Source: Halonatronomonas betaini (GTDB taxonomy: Bacteria > Bacillota > Halanaerobiia > Halanaerobiales > Halarsenatibacteraceae). Taken from it: DNA of 64,000 nt. Below are positions 43,727 through 52,903 of the stretch, in pieces. The notes under the pieces are model-generated. The model searched no databases and had not been told where the DNA came from. It worked only from the letters and a program-made list of their open reading frames with translations. Each line of letters begins with the position of its first letter. The stretch's first letter is position 1. The stretch covers positions 501,741 to 565,740 of the forward strand of contig NZ_JADPIE010000001.1 of the NCBI RefSeq assembly GCF_015666175.1, given 5' to 3'. A program made the position numbers and the translations under genes.

Positions 43727-45607
43727 TTGGCTGAAGTTTTTAGTCAAATTGATGATTATTTAATAGAAGTGGATAGTCCTGAAAGATACATCGGTCAGGA
43801 ATGGAATCAGATAGTTAAGGACTGGGATAGCACTGATTTTAAAATATGTGTTGGGTTTCCAGATACTTATGAAATTGGCATGTCCCATCTTGGTTTGAAG
43901 ATAATTTATCATATGCTGAATGAAGAAAATGAGTTCTTATGTGAAAGAGTTTTTGCTCCCTGGACCGATATGGAAGATCTTTTAAAAGAAAAAGATATTG
44001 GCCTCTTTTCTTTAGAAAATAAAAGAGAGCTTATGGATTTTGATTTGCTTGGTTTTACTTTGCAGTACGAGATGAGTTATACAACTATTTTAAATATGCT
44101 TGACCTAGGAAAGATACCGGTATATAGCTCTGAAAGAGGCAAAGAAGATCCGTTTGTGATGGCTGGTGGTTCAACAGTATTTAATCCTGAACCGATTACT
44201 CCATTTATAGATTTCTTTTATATTGGTGAAGCAGAAGAGAATTTATTGAACGTTGTAAAATCATTAAAAAAATGGCAAGAGCAAAATTTGAATAGAGATG
44301 ACATACTATTTAAATTAGCCCAACTATCTGGAGTATATGTTCCATCACTATATGAAACTCAGTTTGATGGACAGGAATTTAGTGGTATTAGACCTTTAAA
44401 AGATAGTATTAAACCTGAGATTAAAAGACAGAGGGTTAATAATTTAAACAATGCGTATTGTCCTACAGATTATATAGTCCCTTATATGGAAATAGTCCAT
44501 AATAGAGCCGTTATAGAGGTTTCTAGAGGTTGTCAGCGTGGATGCAGGTTCTGTGCTGCAGGAATGACCTACAGGCCAACTAGAGAGAGATCTGTTGAAA
44601 AAATCATTGAATTAGCAGATAAGACCCTTGCAAGCACAGGTTATGATGAGCTTGCCCTGGCTTCTTTGAGTACAGTTGATCATACTAAAATTAAAGAGTT
44701 ATTAGACCAGTTAACTGAACGTTATAATTCCAGTAATATTAGTATTTCATTGCCCTCATTAAGGGTGGATGAATTTTCTGTAGAAATGGCTAAAAACGTT
44801 CAAGAGATTAGAAGAAGTGGTTTGACCTTTGCCCCGGAAGCAGGAACCGATAAATTAAGGGAAAGAATAAATAAGGGAATAAAAGAAGAAGATTTGTATA
44901 AATCTGTAAAGGCCGCTTTTTCTTATGGCTGGCACAGAATTAAACTTTATTTTATGCTGGGCTTACCTGGAGAAACTGAAGAAGATTTATTAGGCATTGC
45001 TAATATGGCAAAAAATGTCCTGGATATTGGTCAGGAAATCAGAAGAAACACTGATCGTAGAATGAAAAAAGTAGAAGTACAGGTAAATGTGACTACATTT
45101 ATTCCTAAACCATTTACACCGTTTCAGTGGGTTAAGATGGCATCAATGGAGGAGATCAGAGATAAAATTAACTTTCTACAGAAAAATTTAAGGAAAAAAG
45201 GTATAAATTTTGATTGGAATGATCCTGAAGTAAGTAGACTTGAGGGTTTAGTTGCCAGAGGTGATAGAAGAATGTCAGAGGTAATATATCATGTATGGCA
45301 GCAGGGAAGTCGCCTGGAAGGCTGGAATGAGCATATTTATCCTGAAAGATGGTTTGAAGCTTTAGATAAATATAATATAGAAATTGAAAGTATAATTGGT
45401 GAAAAAAGCCCAGATCAACCGTTGCCCTGGGATCATTTGATAGCAGGAGTTAACAAAGAGTTCTTAAAGGAAGAATATAGGAAATCATTTTTGTCTGAAG
45501 AAACTCCTGACTGTCGTTGGAATTATTGCAGTGACTGTGGAGTATGTTATAAACCATATTCAGAACTTTGTTTAGAGAGTAACCAGGTGATTGACAATGT
45601 TAATTAG
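43727..45607 (+). CDS. B12-binding-domain/radical SAM protein (TIGR03960-like)
   Basis: The 626-residue protein has an N-terminal B12-binding-like domain (CVGFPDTYEIGMSHLG), a central radical SAM motif CQRGCRFCAAGMTYRP and a C-terminal Cys-rich stretch (CRWNYCSDCGVCYKP). It is always found next to a DUF2344 protein in Firmicutes and close to rng and rplU. The function is not established; tRNA or cofactor modification is a common guess. TTG at 43727 was preferred since AAGGTGGTG ends 7 bases before; GTG at 43715 lies within that site. Confidence 0.85.
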   Translation: MAEVFSQIDDYLIEVDSPERYIGQEWNQIVKDWDSTDFKICVGFPDTYEIGMSHLGLKIIYHMLNEENEFLCERVFAPWTDMEDLLKEKDIGLFSLENKRELMDFDLLGFTLQYEMSYTTILNMLDLGKIPVYSSERGKEDPFVMAGGSTVFNPEPITPFIDFFYIGEAEENLLNVVKSLKKWQEQNLNRDDILFKLAQLSGVYVPSLYETQFDGQEFSGIRPLKDSIKPEIKRQRVNNLNNAYCPTDYIVPYMEIVHNRAVIEVSRGCQRGCRFCAAGMTYRPTRERSVEKIIELADKTLASTGYDELALASLSTVDHTKIKELLDQLTERYNSSNISISLPSLRVDEFSVEMAKNVQEIRRSGLTFAPEAGTDKLRERINKGIKEEDLYKSVKAAFSYGWHRIKLYFMLGLPGETEEDLLGIANMAKNVLDIGQEIRRNTDRRMKKVEVQVNVTTFIPKPFTPFQWVKMASMEEIRDKINFLQKNLRKKGINFDWNDPEVSRLEGLVARGDRRMSEVIYHVWQQGSRLEGWNEHIYPERWFEALDKYNIEIESIIGEKSPDQPLPWDHLIAGVNKEFLKEEYRKSFLSEETPDCRWNYCSDCGVCYKPYSELCLESNQVIDNVN

Positions 45608-46298
45608 AGCTAAGTTTGCAAGAGATTATAATTTGAGATACATTTCTCATCTGGAAATAATGGATACTTTCAGAAAAGGAATCAGGAGAGCCGGTCTACC
45701 AGGTGCATATAGTCAGGGCTTTAATCCAACATTGAACCTTTCACTTTCTCAACCTTTGCCTGTTGGTATGGCTGGCGGAGGAGAGTATTTAGACTTAGAA
45801 TTAACAAGACCAATTAATGGAGAGGGTTTTAAAGCCAGGCTGAATTCTTTTTTACCAGAAGGCTTAAAGATATTAGATGCCAGATATATTCCTGATCAGA
45901 CTGGATTAAAGTCTTTGCAGGCCCTCTTAAATAGAGCTGAATATCATATTAGTGCCAGGGGTAAATTAAAGGAAAAAAGAGAAGTATTAATTGAAAAATT
46001 AATGGCAAAAAATAAAATAATAGTAATCAGGAAAAGGAGAAATAAGCCTGATAGAGAATATGATATTAGGCCACTAATATTTGAAGCAAAAGTTTTAAAA
46101 GATAATAAAATATCTTTTATAGTAAGCACGGGCAGTTCAGGCAATGTCCGTCCTGAAGAAATTGTTAAAGCTTTACAGACATTAGAACCAGAGGTTCCTG
46201 ACCATTCTGTAATTGATTTTTATAGGTCAGGACTTTTTGTGGAGAAGGGGGATAAAATAATTTCCCCATTAACAGACCAGGTATTGGAGGAGAGATAA
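45597..46298 (+). CDS. Radical SAM-linked protein (DUF2344/TIGR03936-like)
   Basis: The 233-residue protein begins LIRAKFARDYNLRYISHL and contains AYSQGFNPTLNLSLSQPLPV, both diagnostic for the family. It has no known catalytic residues and presumably partners the preceding radical SAM enzyme, with which it overlaps by 11 bases. The ATG at 45597 has AGGTGA 6 bases upstream. Confidence 0.85.
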   Translation: MLIRAKFARDYNLRYISHLEIMDTFRKGIRRAGLPGAYSQGFNPTLNLSLSQPLPVGMAGGGEYLDLELTRPINGEGFKARLNSFLPEGLKILDARYIPDQTGLKSLQALLNRAEYHISARGKLKEKREVLIEKLMAKNKIIVIRKRRNKPDREYDIRPLIFEAKVLKDNKISFIVSTGSSGNVRPEEIVKALQTLEPEVPDHSVIDFYRSGLFVEKGDKIISPLTDQVLEER

Positions 46299-46301
46299 GA
46301 T

Positions 46302-47996
46302 GTGAGTAAGAAGATTTTAATTAATTCAGGTATTCGAGAAAAGAGAGCAGCAATTTTAGTAAATGACAATTTAGATAATCTATTTTTTGAAAGAGACACC
46401 TATGAACGTAATGAAGGGAGTATTTATCGAGGAAAAGTTAAAGATGTGCTTCCTGGTATGCAGGCTGCTTTTGTAGATATAGGCAGTGAGCGTAATGGTT
46501 TTCTTCATATAAACGATGCTTACCCATTATTTAATGAAAAGCAAAGAAAAAGATTTTCCCAGAGAAAATTAAAGATAAATCATGTTTTAAGTCCTGGCCA
46601 GGAAATCATGGTTCAGGTGACAAAGGAACCTATTGGGGAAAAGGGTCCGAAATTAACATGTAGAGTAAGTCTTCCAGGAAGATATTATGTTTTTCTTCCA
46701 AATGAAAATAGGATTAATATTTCTAGAAGGATAAGAGATCATGGAGAACGGGGTAGATTAAAAAATATAACTAAAGGTTTAAAGAACGGTAACACAGGGG
46801 TAATTATAAGAACTAATGCTGCCAATAAAGAAAAGAAAATTTTAAAGATGGATTATAACTTTTTGAATTCGTTATGGCAGAGAATTTTATCCCGCTATAA
46901 AAGATCAAAAGCTCCGAAACTTCTCCATAGTGATATAAATTTAATTCATCAGATTGTTAGAGACCATTTAGGGTCCGATATTGACAGAGTTGTTATTGAT
47001 GATAGAGAAGATTATAAAAATCTTTCTGAGTTTGCTGAAAGACTTGATCCAGATATTAATTCTAGAATATTTTTATATCAAAGAGAAAGACCAATCTTTG
47101 AGACCTATGGTATCGAGCAGGAGCTAGACAAATTAATGCGTCGTAAAGTCTGGCTTAAATCAGGTGGTCATGTTGTTTTTGATTCAACAGAAGCTCTTGT
47201 AGCTGTTGATGTCAATACTGGAAAATTTGTCGGTAAAAAGAACTTACAGGATACTGTTTTTAAAACTAACCTAGAAGCTGCAAAAGAGATTGCCAGACAG
47301 TTACGGTTAAGGGATATTGGTGGAATAATAATTATAGATTTCATAGATATGGATATTGAGTCTAATAGGAACAAAGTTCTTGAAGTACTGGAACAGGAAC
47401 TGGCAAGAGATAGAACTAGAACATCAATATTAGGCTTAACTAAGCTAGGGTTAGTTGAGATGACAAGAAAGAAAGTAAGAGAAAGATTAAGTGAGTTAGT
47501 TCAAAAAGAATGTCCATATTGTGATGGAACAGGTAGGATTGTTGCTGAAACTACAATGGCTTTTAAAGTAATTAGAGAATTAAATTCACTGGCTTCAAGG
47601 GAGAATTTTGAAGCAATTTTATGCGAAGTCCATCCAGATGTTGCTGCAGTTTTAATTGGTAATGGTGGAGAAAAATTAAACCAATTAGAAAAAGATCTTG
47701 ATAAAGATATTTATATAAGAGGAAATAATAAATTACATCGTGAAGATTTTGAAGTGATTAAAAAAGGTAGCAAAGAAGAGTTGAAAGAACTGGCATTACC
47801 AGTAAAAGAGGGCCAAAAATATCGTTTAAAGATAGAAGATCAGCATTCTGAAAATCGCTCCGCAGGTATTAGCAGATATAAAGGATATATAATAATCGTA
47901 GAAAAAGCTGGTGATAGAGTAGGCCAGGAATGCAGGGTCAAAATTGATTCAGTTCATAGAACTTATGCTAAAGCAGAACTATTATCTAATTCTTGA
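46302..47996 (+). CDS. rng: Ribonuclease G/E family
   Basis: The 564-residue endoribonuclease has an S1-like insert (residues about 35-125), the DNase I-like catalytic core with VAVDVNTGKFVG and IIIDFIDMD, and the zinc-link motif CPYCDGTG. The C-terminal scaffold of E. coli RNase E is absent. It takes part in rRNA and mRNA processing. The start codon is GTG. A promoter for the next operon overlaps its stop codon. Confidence 0.93.
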   Translation: MSKKILINSGIREKRAAILVNDNLDNLFFERDTYERNEGSIYRGKVKDVLPGMQAAFVDIGSERNGFLHINDAYPLFNEKQRKRFSQRKLKINHVLSPGQEIMVQVTKEPIGEKGPKLTCRVSLPGRYYVFLPNENRINISRRIRDHGERGRLKNITKGLKNGNTGVIIRTNAANKEKKILKMDYNFLNSLWQRILSRYKRSKAPKLLHSDINLIHQIVRDHLGSDIDRVVIDDREDYKNLSEFAERLDPDINSRIFLYQRERPIFETYGIEQELDKLMRRKVWLKSGGHVVFDSTEALVAVDVNTGKFVGKKNLQDTVFKTNLEAAKEIARQLRLRDIGGIIIIDFIDMDIESNRNKVLEVLEQELARDRTRTSILGLTKLGLVEMTRKKVRERLSELVQKECPYCDGTGRIVAETTMAFKVIRELNSLASRENFEAILCEVHPDVAAVLIGNGGEKLNQLEKDLDKDIYIRGNNKLHREDFEVIKKGSKEELKELALPVKEGQKYRLKIEDQHSENRSAGISRYKGYIIIVEKAGDRVGQECRVKIDSVHRTYAKAELLSNS

Positions 47997-48021
47997 CTTT
48001 AACAGATTTATATGATAATAT
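47993..48021 (+). promoter_or_regulatory. Promoter of the rplU-rpmA operon
   Basis: TTGACT (47993-47998) overlaps the rng stop codon and is followed after 17 bases by TAATAT (48016-48021), with an extended -10 like TATGATAAT. Transcription would start close to the L21 leader structure. Confidence 0.6.
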
Positions 48022-48030
48022 TTTATTCTG

Positions 48031-48130
48031 TAGGGACTAAAATTAGTGCCTGCCTGACCAAAACCGCGCAGGAAAGGGCTAACTAAAATGAGAGAGATCT
48101 CTCCCTGAACTGGCGAGTCTGAGGAAAAGG
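48031..48130 (+). promoter_or_regulatory. Probable ribosomal protein L21 leader (autoregulatory RNA)
   Basis: Between promoter and rplU lies about 100 bases without a gene but rich in structure. AGGGACTA (48032-48039) pairs with TAGTGCCT (48044-48051) with one mismatch; CCTGC (48049-48053) can pair with GCAGG (48068-48072), which competes with it; GAGAGA and TCTCTC form a further hairpin near 48090-48103. The location is that of the L21 leader of Firmicutes. Covariance search with the L21 leader model would confirm it. Confidence 0.55.
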
Positions 48131-48142
48131 AGGTGGATTTTT

Positions 48143-48454
48143 ATGTATGCAATTATAAAAACTGGTGGTAAACAGTATCGTGTTAATGAAGGTGATATCT
48201 TAAAGGTTGAAAAGCTAACCACTCCAGAAGGAGAGAAGCTTGATATCGATCAGGTATTAGCTATTTCCAATGATGAAGGCTTAAATGTTGGTCAGCCTTA
48301 TTTAGAAAATGCTAAGGTTGAAGCAACTGTTTTAGAACATGGTAAAAACAAAAAGGTTACTGTTTTTAAATATAAGCCAAAAAGTCGTCAAAGGACAAAG
48401 ACTGGACATAGACAACCTTTCACCAGAATTAGAATAGATTCAATTAATGGATAA
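48143..48454 (+). CDS. rplU: 50S ribosomal protein L21
   Basis: The 103-residue protein starts [13 protein letters not shown] and ends [14 protein letters not shown], both characteristic of bacterial L21. It binds 23S rRNA near L20. It has AAGGAGGTGG upstream. In many Firmicutes the protease gene prp lies between rplU and rpmA; here only 50 non-coding bases separate them. Confidence 0.97.
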   Translation: MYAIIKTGGKQYRVNEGDILKVEKLTTPEGEKLDIDQVLAISNDEGLNVGQPYLENAKVEATVLEHGKNKKVTVFKYKPKSRQRTKTGHRQPFTRIRIDSING

Positions 48455-48504
48455 TAAAAACAATTTTAATAAATTTTATATTCAGATACAGGGGGTGAGG
48501 ATAA

Positions 48505-48783
48505 ATGGCAACGAAAAAAGGTGTTGGTAGTTCTAAGAATGGTCGCGATAGCATATCGAAACGACTTGGAGTAAAAGAATTCGGTGGAGAATTTGTTACT
48601 GCCGGCAGCATCCTGGTCCGACAGCGTGGTACTAAATTCCACCCTGGATTTAATGTTGGACGAGGCAATGATGATACCCTCTTTGCCAAAGTAGACGGTT
48701 ACGTTAATTTTGAAAGAAAAAGTAAGAAGAAGCGTACAATAAGCGTTTACACTCCAGAACAGTATGAAGCAATGGCTCAGTAA
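48505..48783 (+). CDS. rpmA: 50S ribosomal protein L27
   Basis: The 92-residue protein begins [15 protein letters not shown] directly, with the mature N terminus that reaches the peptidyl-transferase centre, and has no cleavable N-terminal extension. This fits the absence of the Prp protease gene next to it. The body ([13 protein letters not shown]) is standard. It has GGGGGTGAGG as ribosome site. Confidence 0.97.
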   Translation: MATKKGVGSSKNGRDSISKRLGVKEFGGEFVTAGSILVRQRGTKFHPGFNVGRGNDDTLFAKVDGYVNFERKSKKKRTISVYTPEQYEAMAQ

Positions 48784-48806
48784 GTACTGTTTTGAATAGA
48801 CTTTTT

Positions 48807-48840
48807 ATCTCCCTCAGTACATGGTGCTGGGGGATTTTTA
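48807..48840 (+). terminator. Rho-independent terminator after rpmA
   Basis: ATCTCCCTCAGTAC pairs with GTGCTGGGGGAT (one bulge, wobble pairs) around ATG and is followed by TTTTTAT. It separates the ribosomal protein operon from obgE, though read-through is possible. Confidence 0.75.
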
Positions 48841-48864
48841 TATCGAGCTAACAGGAGTGATTAT

Positions 48865-50154
48865 ATGTTTATAGATAATATAGAAATTAAAGTAAAAGCT
48901 GGTCGAGGAGGAAATGGAGCAGTTAGTTTTCGCCGTGAAAAATATGAACCTCAAGGAGGCCCTAATGGCGGTGACGGAGGCGATGGCGGCGATGTTATAT
49001 TAAAAGTCGATAAAGGCTTGAATACTTTAAGCCATTTAAGATATAACAATATATATAAAGCTAAAGATGGTAAAAGAGGCCAGGAAAAAGGCAAAACTGG
49101 AAAAGAAGGTAAAGATTTAATTTTAAATGTTCCTCCTGGAACTATAGTTTATGATTCTACCGGAAAAGAACTTATAGATTTAACTGAACCAGAATCAGAA
49201 TTTGTTATTGCCAGAGGAGGTCAGGGTGGCCGTGGAAATGCTAGATTTAAAAGTTCAACAAGACAGGCCCCTAAATTTGCTGAAGAGGGTCAACCTGGAG
49301 AAGAAAAAAATATTAGACTGGAACTTAAGCTTATAGCTGATGTTGGCCTTGTTGGTTTTCCTAATGTTGGCAAGTCTACAATTATATCAAAGATATCAGC
49401 TGCCAGACCAAAGATTGCAGGCTATCACTTTACAACGATCACTCCAAACCTTGGAGTTGTAGAATATGATCAGTATTCTTCCTATGTAGTAGCAGATGTT
49501 CCTGGCTTAATTGAAGGAGCACATCAAGGTGAAGGTCTTGGGGATGAATTTTTACGTCATTTAGAAAGAACAAAAATCCTAGCCCATGTTCTAGATGCTT
49601 CAGGACTTGAAGGACGAGATCCAAAAGATGATTTTAAAAAAATAAGTAATGAATTAAGAAGTTTTAGCAAAAAGTTATCAAGACTTCCCCAAATTGTGGT
49701 TTTAAATAAAGTCGATCTCTTTAACGATCGACAGGAAGTTGCTGAATTAATGAAGTATTTTCAGGACGGAGGCTATGAAGTTTATCCTGTTTCAGCAATT
49801 ACTGGAGAGGGAATAAAAGTTTTGAAAAAAGAATTAGGTAGATTAATTAATGAATATGAACTGCCTGAAGAAACCATTGATTCAAAAGAAGATGATATGG
49901 TTGTTATTACTCCTGACTTTGAAGATGAAGAACCTGAATTAATTGTAAATAAGATCAGGGATAAATATTATGAAGTTAAGGGTAAATTAGTTGAAAGACT
50001 TGTAAGTAGAACTGATATGAGTAATGATGCAGCCGTTAGAAGAATGCTTCATATATTAAGAAAAGAAGGTTTGTATGAAATTTTAGCTGATAAAAACATT
50101 CCTTCTGGAGCCACAGTTAGAGTTGGGGGACTTGAGTTTGATTATATACTATAA
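48865..50154 (+). CDS. obgE: Obg-family GTPase
   Basis: The 429-residue protein has the glycine-rich Obg domain (residues 1-157, GGPNGGDGGDGGDV), the G domain with P-loop GFPNVGKST, switch DVPGLIEGA and NKVD, and a C-terminal OCT domain. It takes part in 50S assembly and stress control. Position after rpmA is conserved in many bacteria. Confidence 0.97.
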   Translation: MFIDNIEIKVKAGRGGNGAVSFRREKYEPQGGPNGGDGGDGGDVILKVDKGLNTLSHLRYNNIYKAKDGKRGQEKGKTGKEGKDLILNVPPGTIVYDSTGKELIDLTEPESEFVIARGGQGGRGNARFKSSTRQAPKFAEEGQPGEEKNIRLELKLIADVGLVGFPNVGKSTIISKISAARPKIAGYHFTTITPNLGVVEYDQYSSYVVADVPGLIEGAHQGEGLGDEFLRHLERTKILAHVLDASGLEGRDPKDDFKKISNELRSFSKKLSRLPQIVVLNKVDLFNDRQEVAELMKYFQDGGYEVYPVSAITGEGIKVLKKELGRLINEYELPEETIDSKEDDMVVITPDFEDEEPELIVNKIRDKYYEVKGKLVERLVSRTDMSNDAAVRRMLHILRKEGLYEILADKNIPSGATVRVGGLEFDYIL

Positions 50155-50171
50155 AATAGGAGGTGTTATTA

Positions 50172-50468
50172 ATGGAATTAACAGGCAAAGATAGAAGTTA
50201 TTTGAGAGCAGAAGGCCATGGCATGGACCCACTTTTACAGATTGGAAAAGATGGTCTTTCAGAGTCAACTATTGAAAAGACTGAAGAACTTTTGACAGAT
50301 CATGAATTAATTAAAATAAGAGTTCTTGATAATAATCAATTATCAGCCAGGGAATCAGCCCATAAATTAGCAGATGAAACAGATTCCAGTGTAGTTCAGG
50401 TAATTGGTCATGTAGCTTTACTTTATAGAGAAAATCCCGAAATATCTGGATATAATATACCTCAATAA
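50172..50468 (+). CDS. yhbY: YhbY-type CRM-domain RNA-binding protein
   Basis: The 98-residue protein has the CRM signature with IGKDGLSES and the helix starting LTGKDRSYLRAEGH. It associates with pre-50S particles. The ATG at 50172 follows AGGAGGTG. It lies 17 bases after obgE, in the usual context. Confidence 0.88.
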   Translation: MELTGKDRSYLRAEGHGMDPLLQIGKDGLSESTIEKTEELLTDHELIKIRVLDNNQLSARESAHKLADETDSSVVQVIGHVALLYRENPEISGYNIPQ

Positions 50469-50528
50469 GGAGGAATTTTTGGAGTTAGCTTGAATAATTA
50501 AGGTAGCATAGATAAAAGGAGGCTTATA

Positions 50529-51398
50529 ATGAATAAAATTAAAATAGTCACAGATAGTTGTTCAGATCTCCCGGATCATATAATTAAAAAATATGACATA
50601 AGGATGCTACCGACTCCAGTTCATATAGGTGATGAAAGTTTTCTTGATAGAGAAACTTTAAGTACAGATGAATTTTATCAAAAATTAGAAGATGGTGCTA
50701 TGCCATCTACTTCTCAGATTTCACCAGGTAAATATGAGCAGGTATTTAGAGAAGAATTAAAAAAAGACAATCAGGTTTTGGCTCTCTGTTTTTCAGGAGA
50801 ATTAAGTGGTATTTTTCAATCTGCCGCTTTAGCTAAAAAGAATATTGGAAGTGATGATATTAAAGTGGTAGATACCCGCAGTGCATCGATAGGGTTTGGA
50901 ATGACAGTATTAAGAGTTGCAAAAGCTATTAAAGAGGGTAAAACACTCTCTGAGTTAATAGAGATAGCTGTTGATAGTGCTGCTTATATGGAACATATCT
51001 TTGCAGTTGGTTCTATCGAAATGTTAAAGCGAGGAGGGCGTATTTCAGGAGGAAAGGCTATGATAGCTAACGTCCTTAATATTAAACCAATACTCCACTT
51101 TGAAGACGGTGAGATATTACCATATTCAAAAGTAAGGGGAAAAAAGAAGATGATGCAATTTTTAATAGATGAAATGAAGGAAGCCGGAGAAAGACCTGAC
51201 AAAGAAATGATTGGGATAAATCATTCAGCCAGCCCGGAGCTTGCTGAGAAAATTAAGTCAAAAATAGAAAATAAATTTGGTACAGAAGAATTTTTAATTG
51301 GAGAAATTGGAGCAGCAATTGGTTCTCATGCTGGCCCAGGCACTGTTTCAGTTTTCTTTAGAGGCAAAGAAAAAATTGCTGAGCCAGTAGTTATTTAA
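50529..51398 (+). CDS. DegV-family fatty-acid-binding protein
   Basis: The 289-residue protein has the family motifs VTDSCSDLPD and TSQISPGKYEQ, with SGELSGIFQSA and the C-terminal segment GSHAGPGTVSVFF. DegV/FakB proteins bind fatty acids for phosphorylation by FakA; no fakA is seen here. AAAGGAGG precedes the ATG. It ends two bases before the convergent MATE gene. Confidence 0.92.
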   Translation: MNKIKIVTDSCSDLPDHIIKKYDIRMLPTPVHIGDESFLDRETLSTDEFYQKLEDGAMPSTSQISPGKYEQVFREELKKDNQVLALCFSGELSGIFQSAALAKKNIGSDDIKVVDTRSASIGFGMTVLRVAKAIKEGKTLSELIEIAVDSAAYMEHIFAVGSIEMLKRGGRISGGKAMIANVLNIKPILHFEDGEILPYSKVRGKKKMMQFLIDEMKEAGERPDKEMIGINHSASPELAEKIKSKIENKFGTEEFLIGEIGAAIGSHAGPGTVSVFFRGKEKIAEPVVI

Positions 51399-51400
51399 AT

Positions 51401-52795
51401 TTAATTTTGATAAACATTTTTACTTTTAAGATCTCTGGCTTCGCTGGAAATGACCTTTGATTCCCAGACTCTAGAATGGTAAATTCCCAGCCCAACTAAA
51501 GTGATAATAAAATTGCTTAATATCATAGAATACCAGACACCGGTAGGCCCAAAGTTTGTAAATTCTCTGAAGAATAAAATCAAAGGTATTCTTAAAGCCC
51601 ATAACCGGCCTACCATCATTATCATTGAATAAATAGTATGGCCTGAACCCTGATATGTACCGATAAATACCTGAAAGAAGCCCATTAAAGGAAGTGTTAG
51701 AATTATTAATTGGAGATAATCCACTGTTTGATTAAATACAGTTATATCTTCAGTAAAAAAGCCTGTTAAATTAGGAATAAAATTATAAAATAATAAGCCA
51801 GCACCGCCCATTATTACTGTTGATAAGAAAGCGCTTCTTTTTATAGCAGATCTTGCTCTTTCTATTTGATCAGCACCCAGGTTTTGACCAACTATTGTTG
51901 CCAGGGCTGTTCCAATACCCATAGCTGGCATTAAAACAAAAGATGAGATTCTATTACCGATTCCAAAAGCAGCTATAGTTTCATTGCCATAGGCAATAAT
52001 AAACATATTTAAAAACATAAAACCGAAAGCAGCCATTGATTGTCCAATACAATTAGGTAAACCAACTTTAAAGAGACTTATAATCCGATCACTTGGTATT
52101 AAATCTTTAAAACTAAGCACTAGTTTATCATCTTGAGCATTAAATAATGTTTTAAGACCGTAGGCTGCAAAGATTCCTCGAGAAAATACTGTGGCAATAG
52201 CAGCCCCTGCTATTCCAAAATTTAAACCAAAGATTAGTAAAGGGTCTAAAATAATATTTAAGATTAAAGATGTTAATTTTAATTTCATTGGTGTCATCGT
52301 ATCGCCCTGGCCCTGTAATATGGCAGCATAGGCTAAAAATAAAAAGAGGCTTGGCATTCCAAATAGCATAATCCTTAAAAAGGCTACTCCATTTGTCAGG
52401 ACTTCGCCCTCTGCTCCCATTAGACTGACAATTCTATGACTGGCTAAAGCAGCAGGGATACCTAAACCTAATGAAAGAATAATTGAGATAGAAATCAGTT
52501 CTCCAGCTGTCCTTTTAGCTTCATCTTTTCGGCCATTGCCAATATACTGAGCTATTAAAGAAGTTCCAGCTATATTCATACCCATTCCAATGGCTAAAAA
52601 GAAGAAAACCACTGGCCAGACTAAAGTCATAGCTGCCATTGGTATTGAGCCAAGTTGACTGACAAAGTAAGTATCTGTAATATCATAAGTAGACTGGACA
52701 ACATTGTTCATCATTATAGGCCCAGCAAGAATCATGATTGCTTTTGTTATGTTTCCATTTAGGATTAAGTGTTGATTATTATCAAGTTGAGTCAA
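51401..52795 (-). CDS. MATE-family multidrug/Na+ antiporter
   Basis: The 464-residue protein has about twelve hydrophobic helices in two homologous halves, with GPIMMNNVVQSTYDITDTYF and the inner repeat GLPNCIGQSMAAFGFM. It would export cationic compounds or sense salt gradients; substrates are unknown. The start is TTG at 52795, with GAGGAGG 6 bases upstream. A promoter-like AT-rich stretch separates it from the divergent ABC-F gene. Confidence 0.9.
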   Translation of the reverse strand: MTQLDNNQHLILNGNITKAIMILAGPIMMNNVVQSTYDITDTYFVSQLGSIPMAAMTLVWPVVFFFLAIGMGMNIAGTSLIAQYIGNGRKDEAKRTAGELISISIILSLGLGIPAALASHRIVSLMGAEGEVLTNGVAFLRIMLFGMPSLFLFLAYAAILQGQGDTMTPMKLKLTSLILNIILDPLLIFGLNFGIAGAAIATVFSRGIFAAYGLKTLFNAQDDKLVLSFKDLIPSDRIISLFKVGLPNCIGQSMAAFGFMFLNMFIIAYGNETIAAFGIGNRISSFVLMPAMGIGTALATIVGQNLGADQIERARSAIKRSAFLSTVIMGGAGLLFYNFIPNLTGFFTEDITVFNQTVDYLQLIILTLPLMGFFQVFIGTYQGSGHTIYSMIMMVGRLWALRIPLILFFREFTNFGPTGVWYSMILSNFIITLVGLGIYHSRVWESKVISSEARDLKSKNVYQN

Positions 52796-52903
52796 AATTA
52801 TCCTCCTCAATGATGCTGATTAAAATCTTTTATAATTATATATCTTTTAATAAATAAATGCAAGCAAATAATTAATATATTTAAAATTTCTGAGGTGAAT
52901 GAA

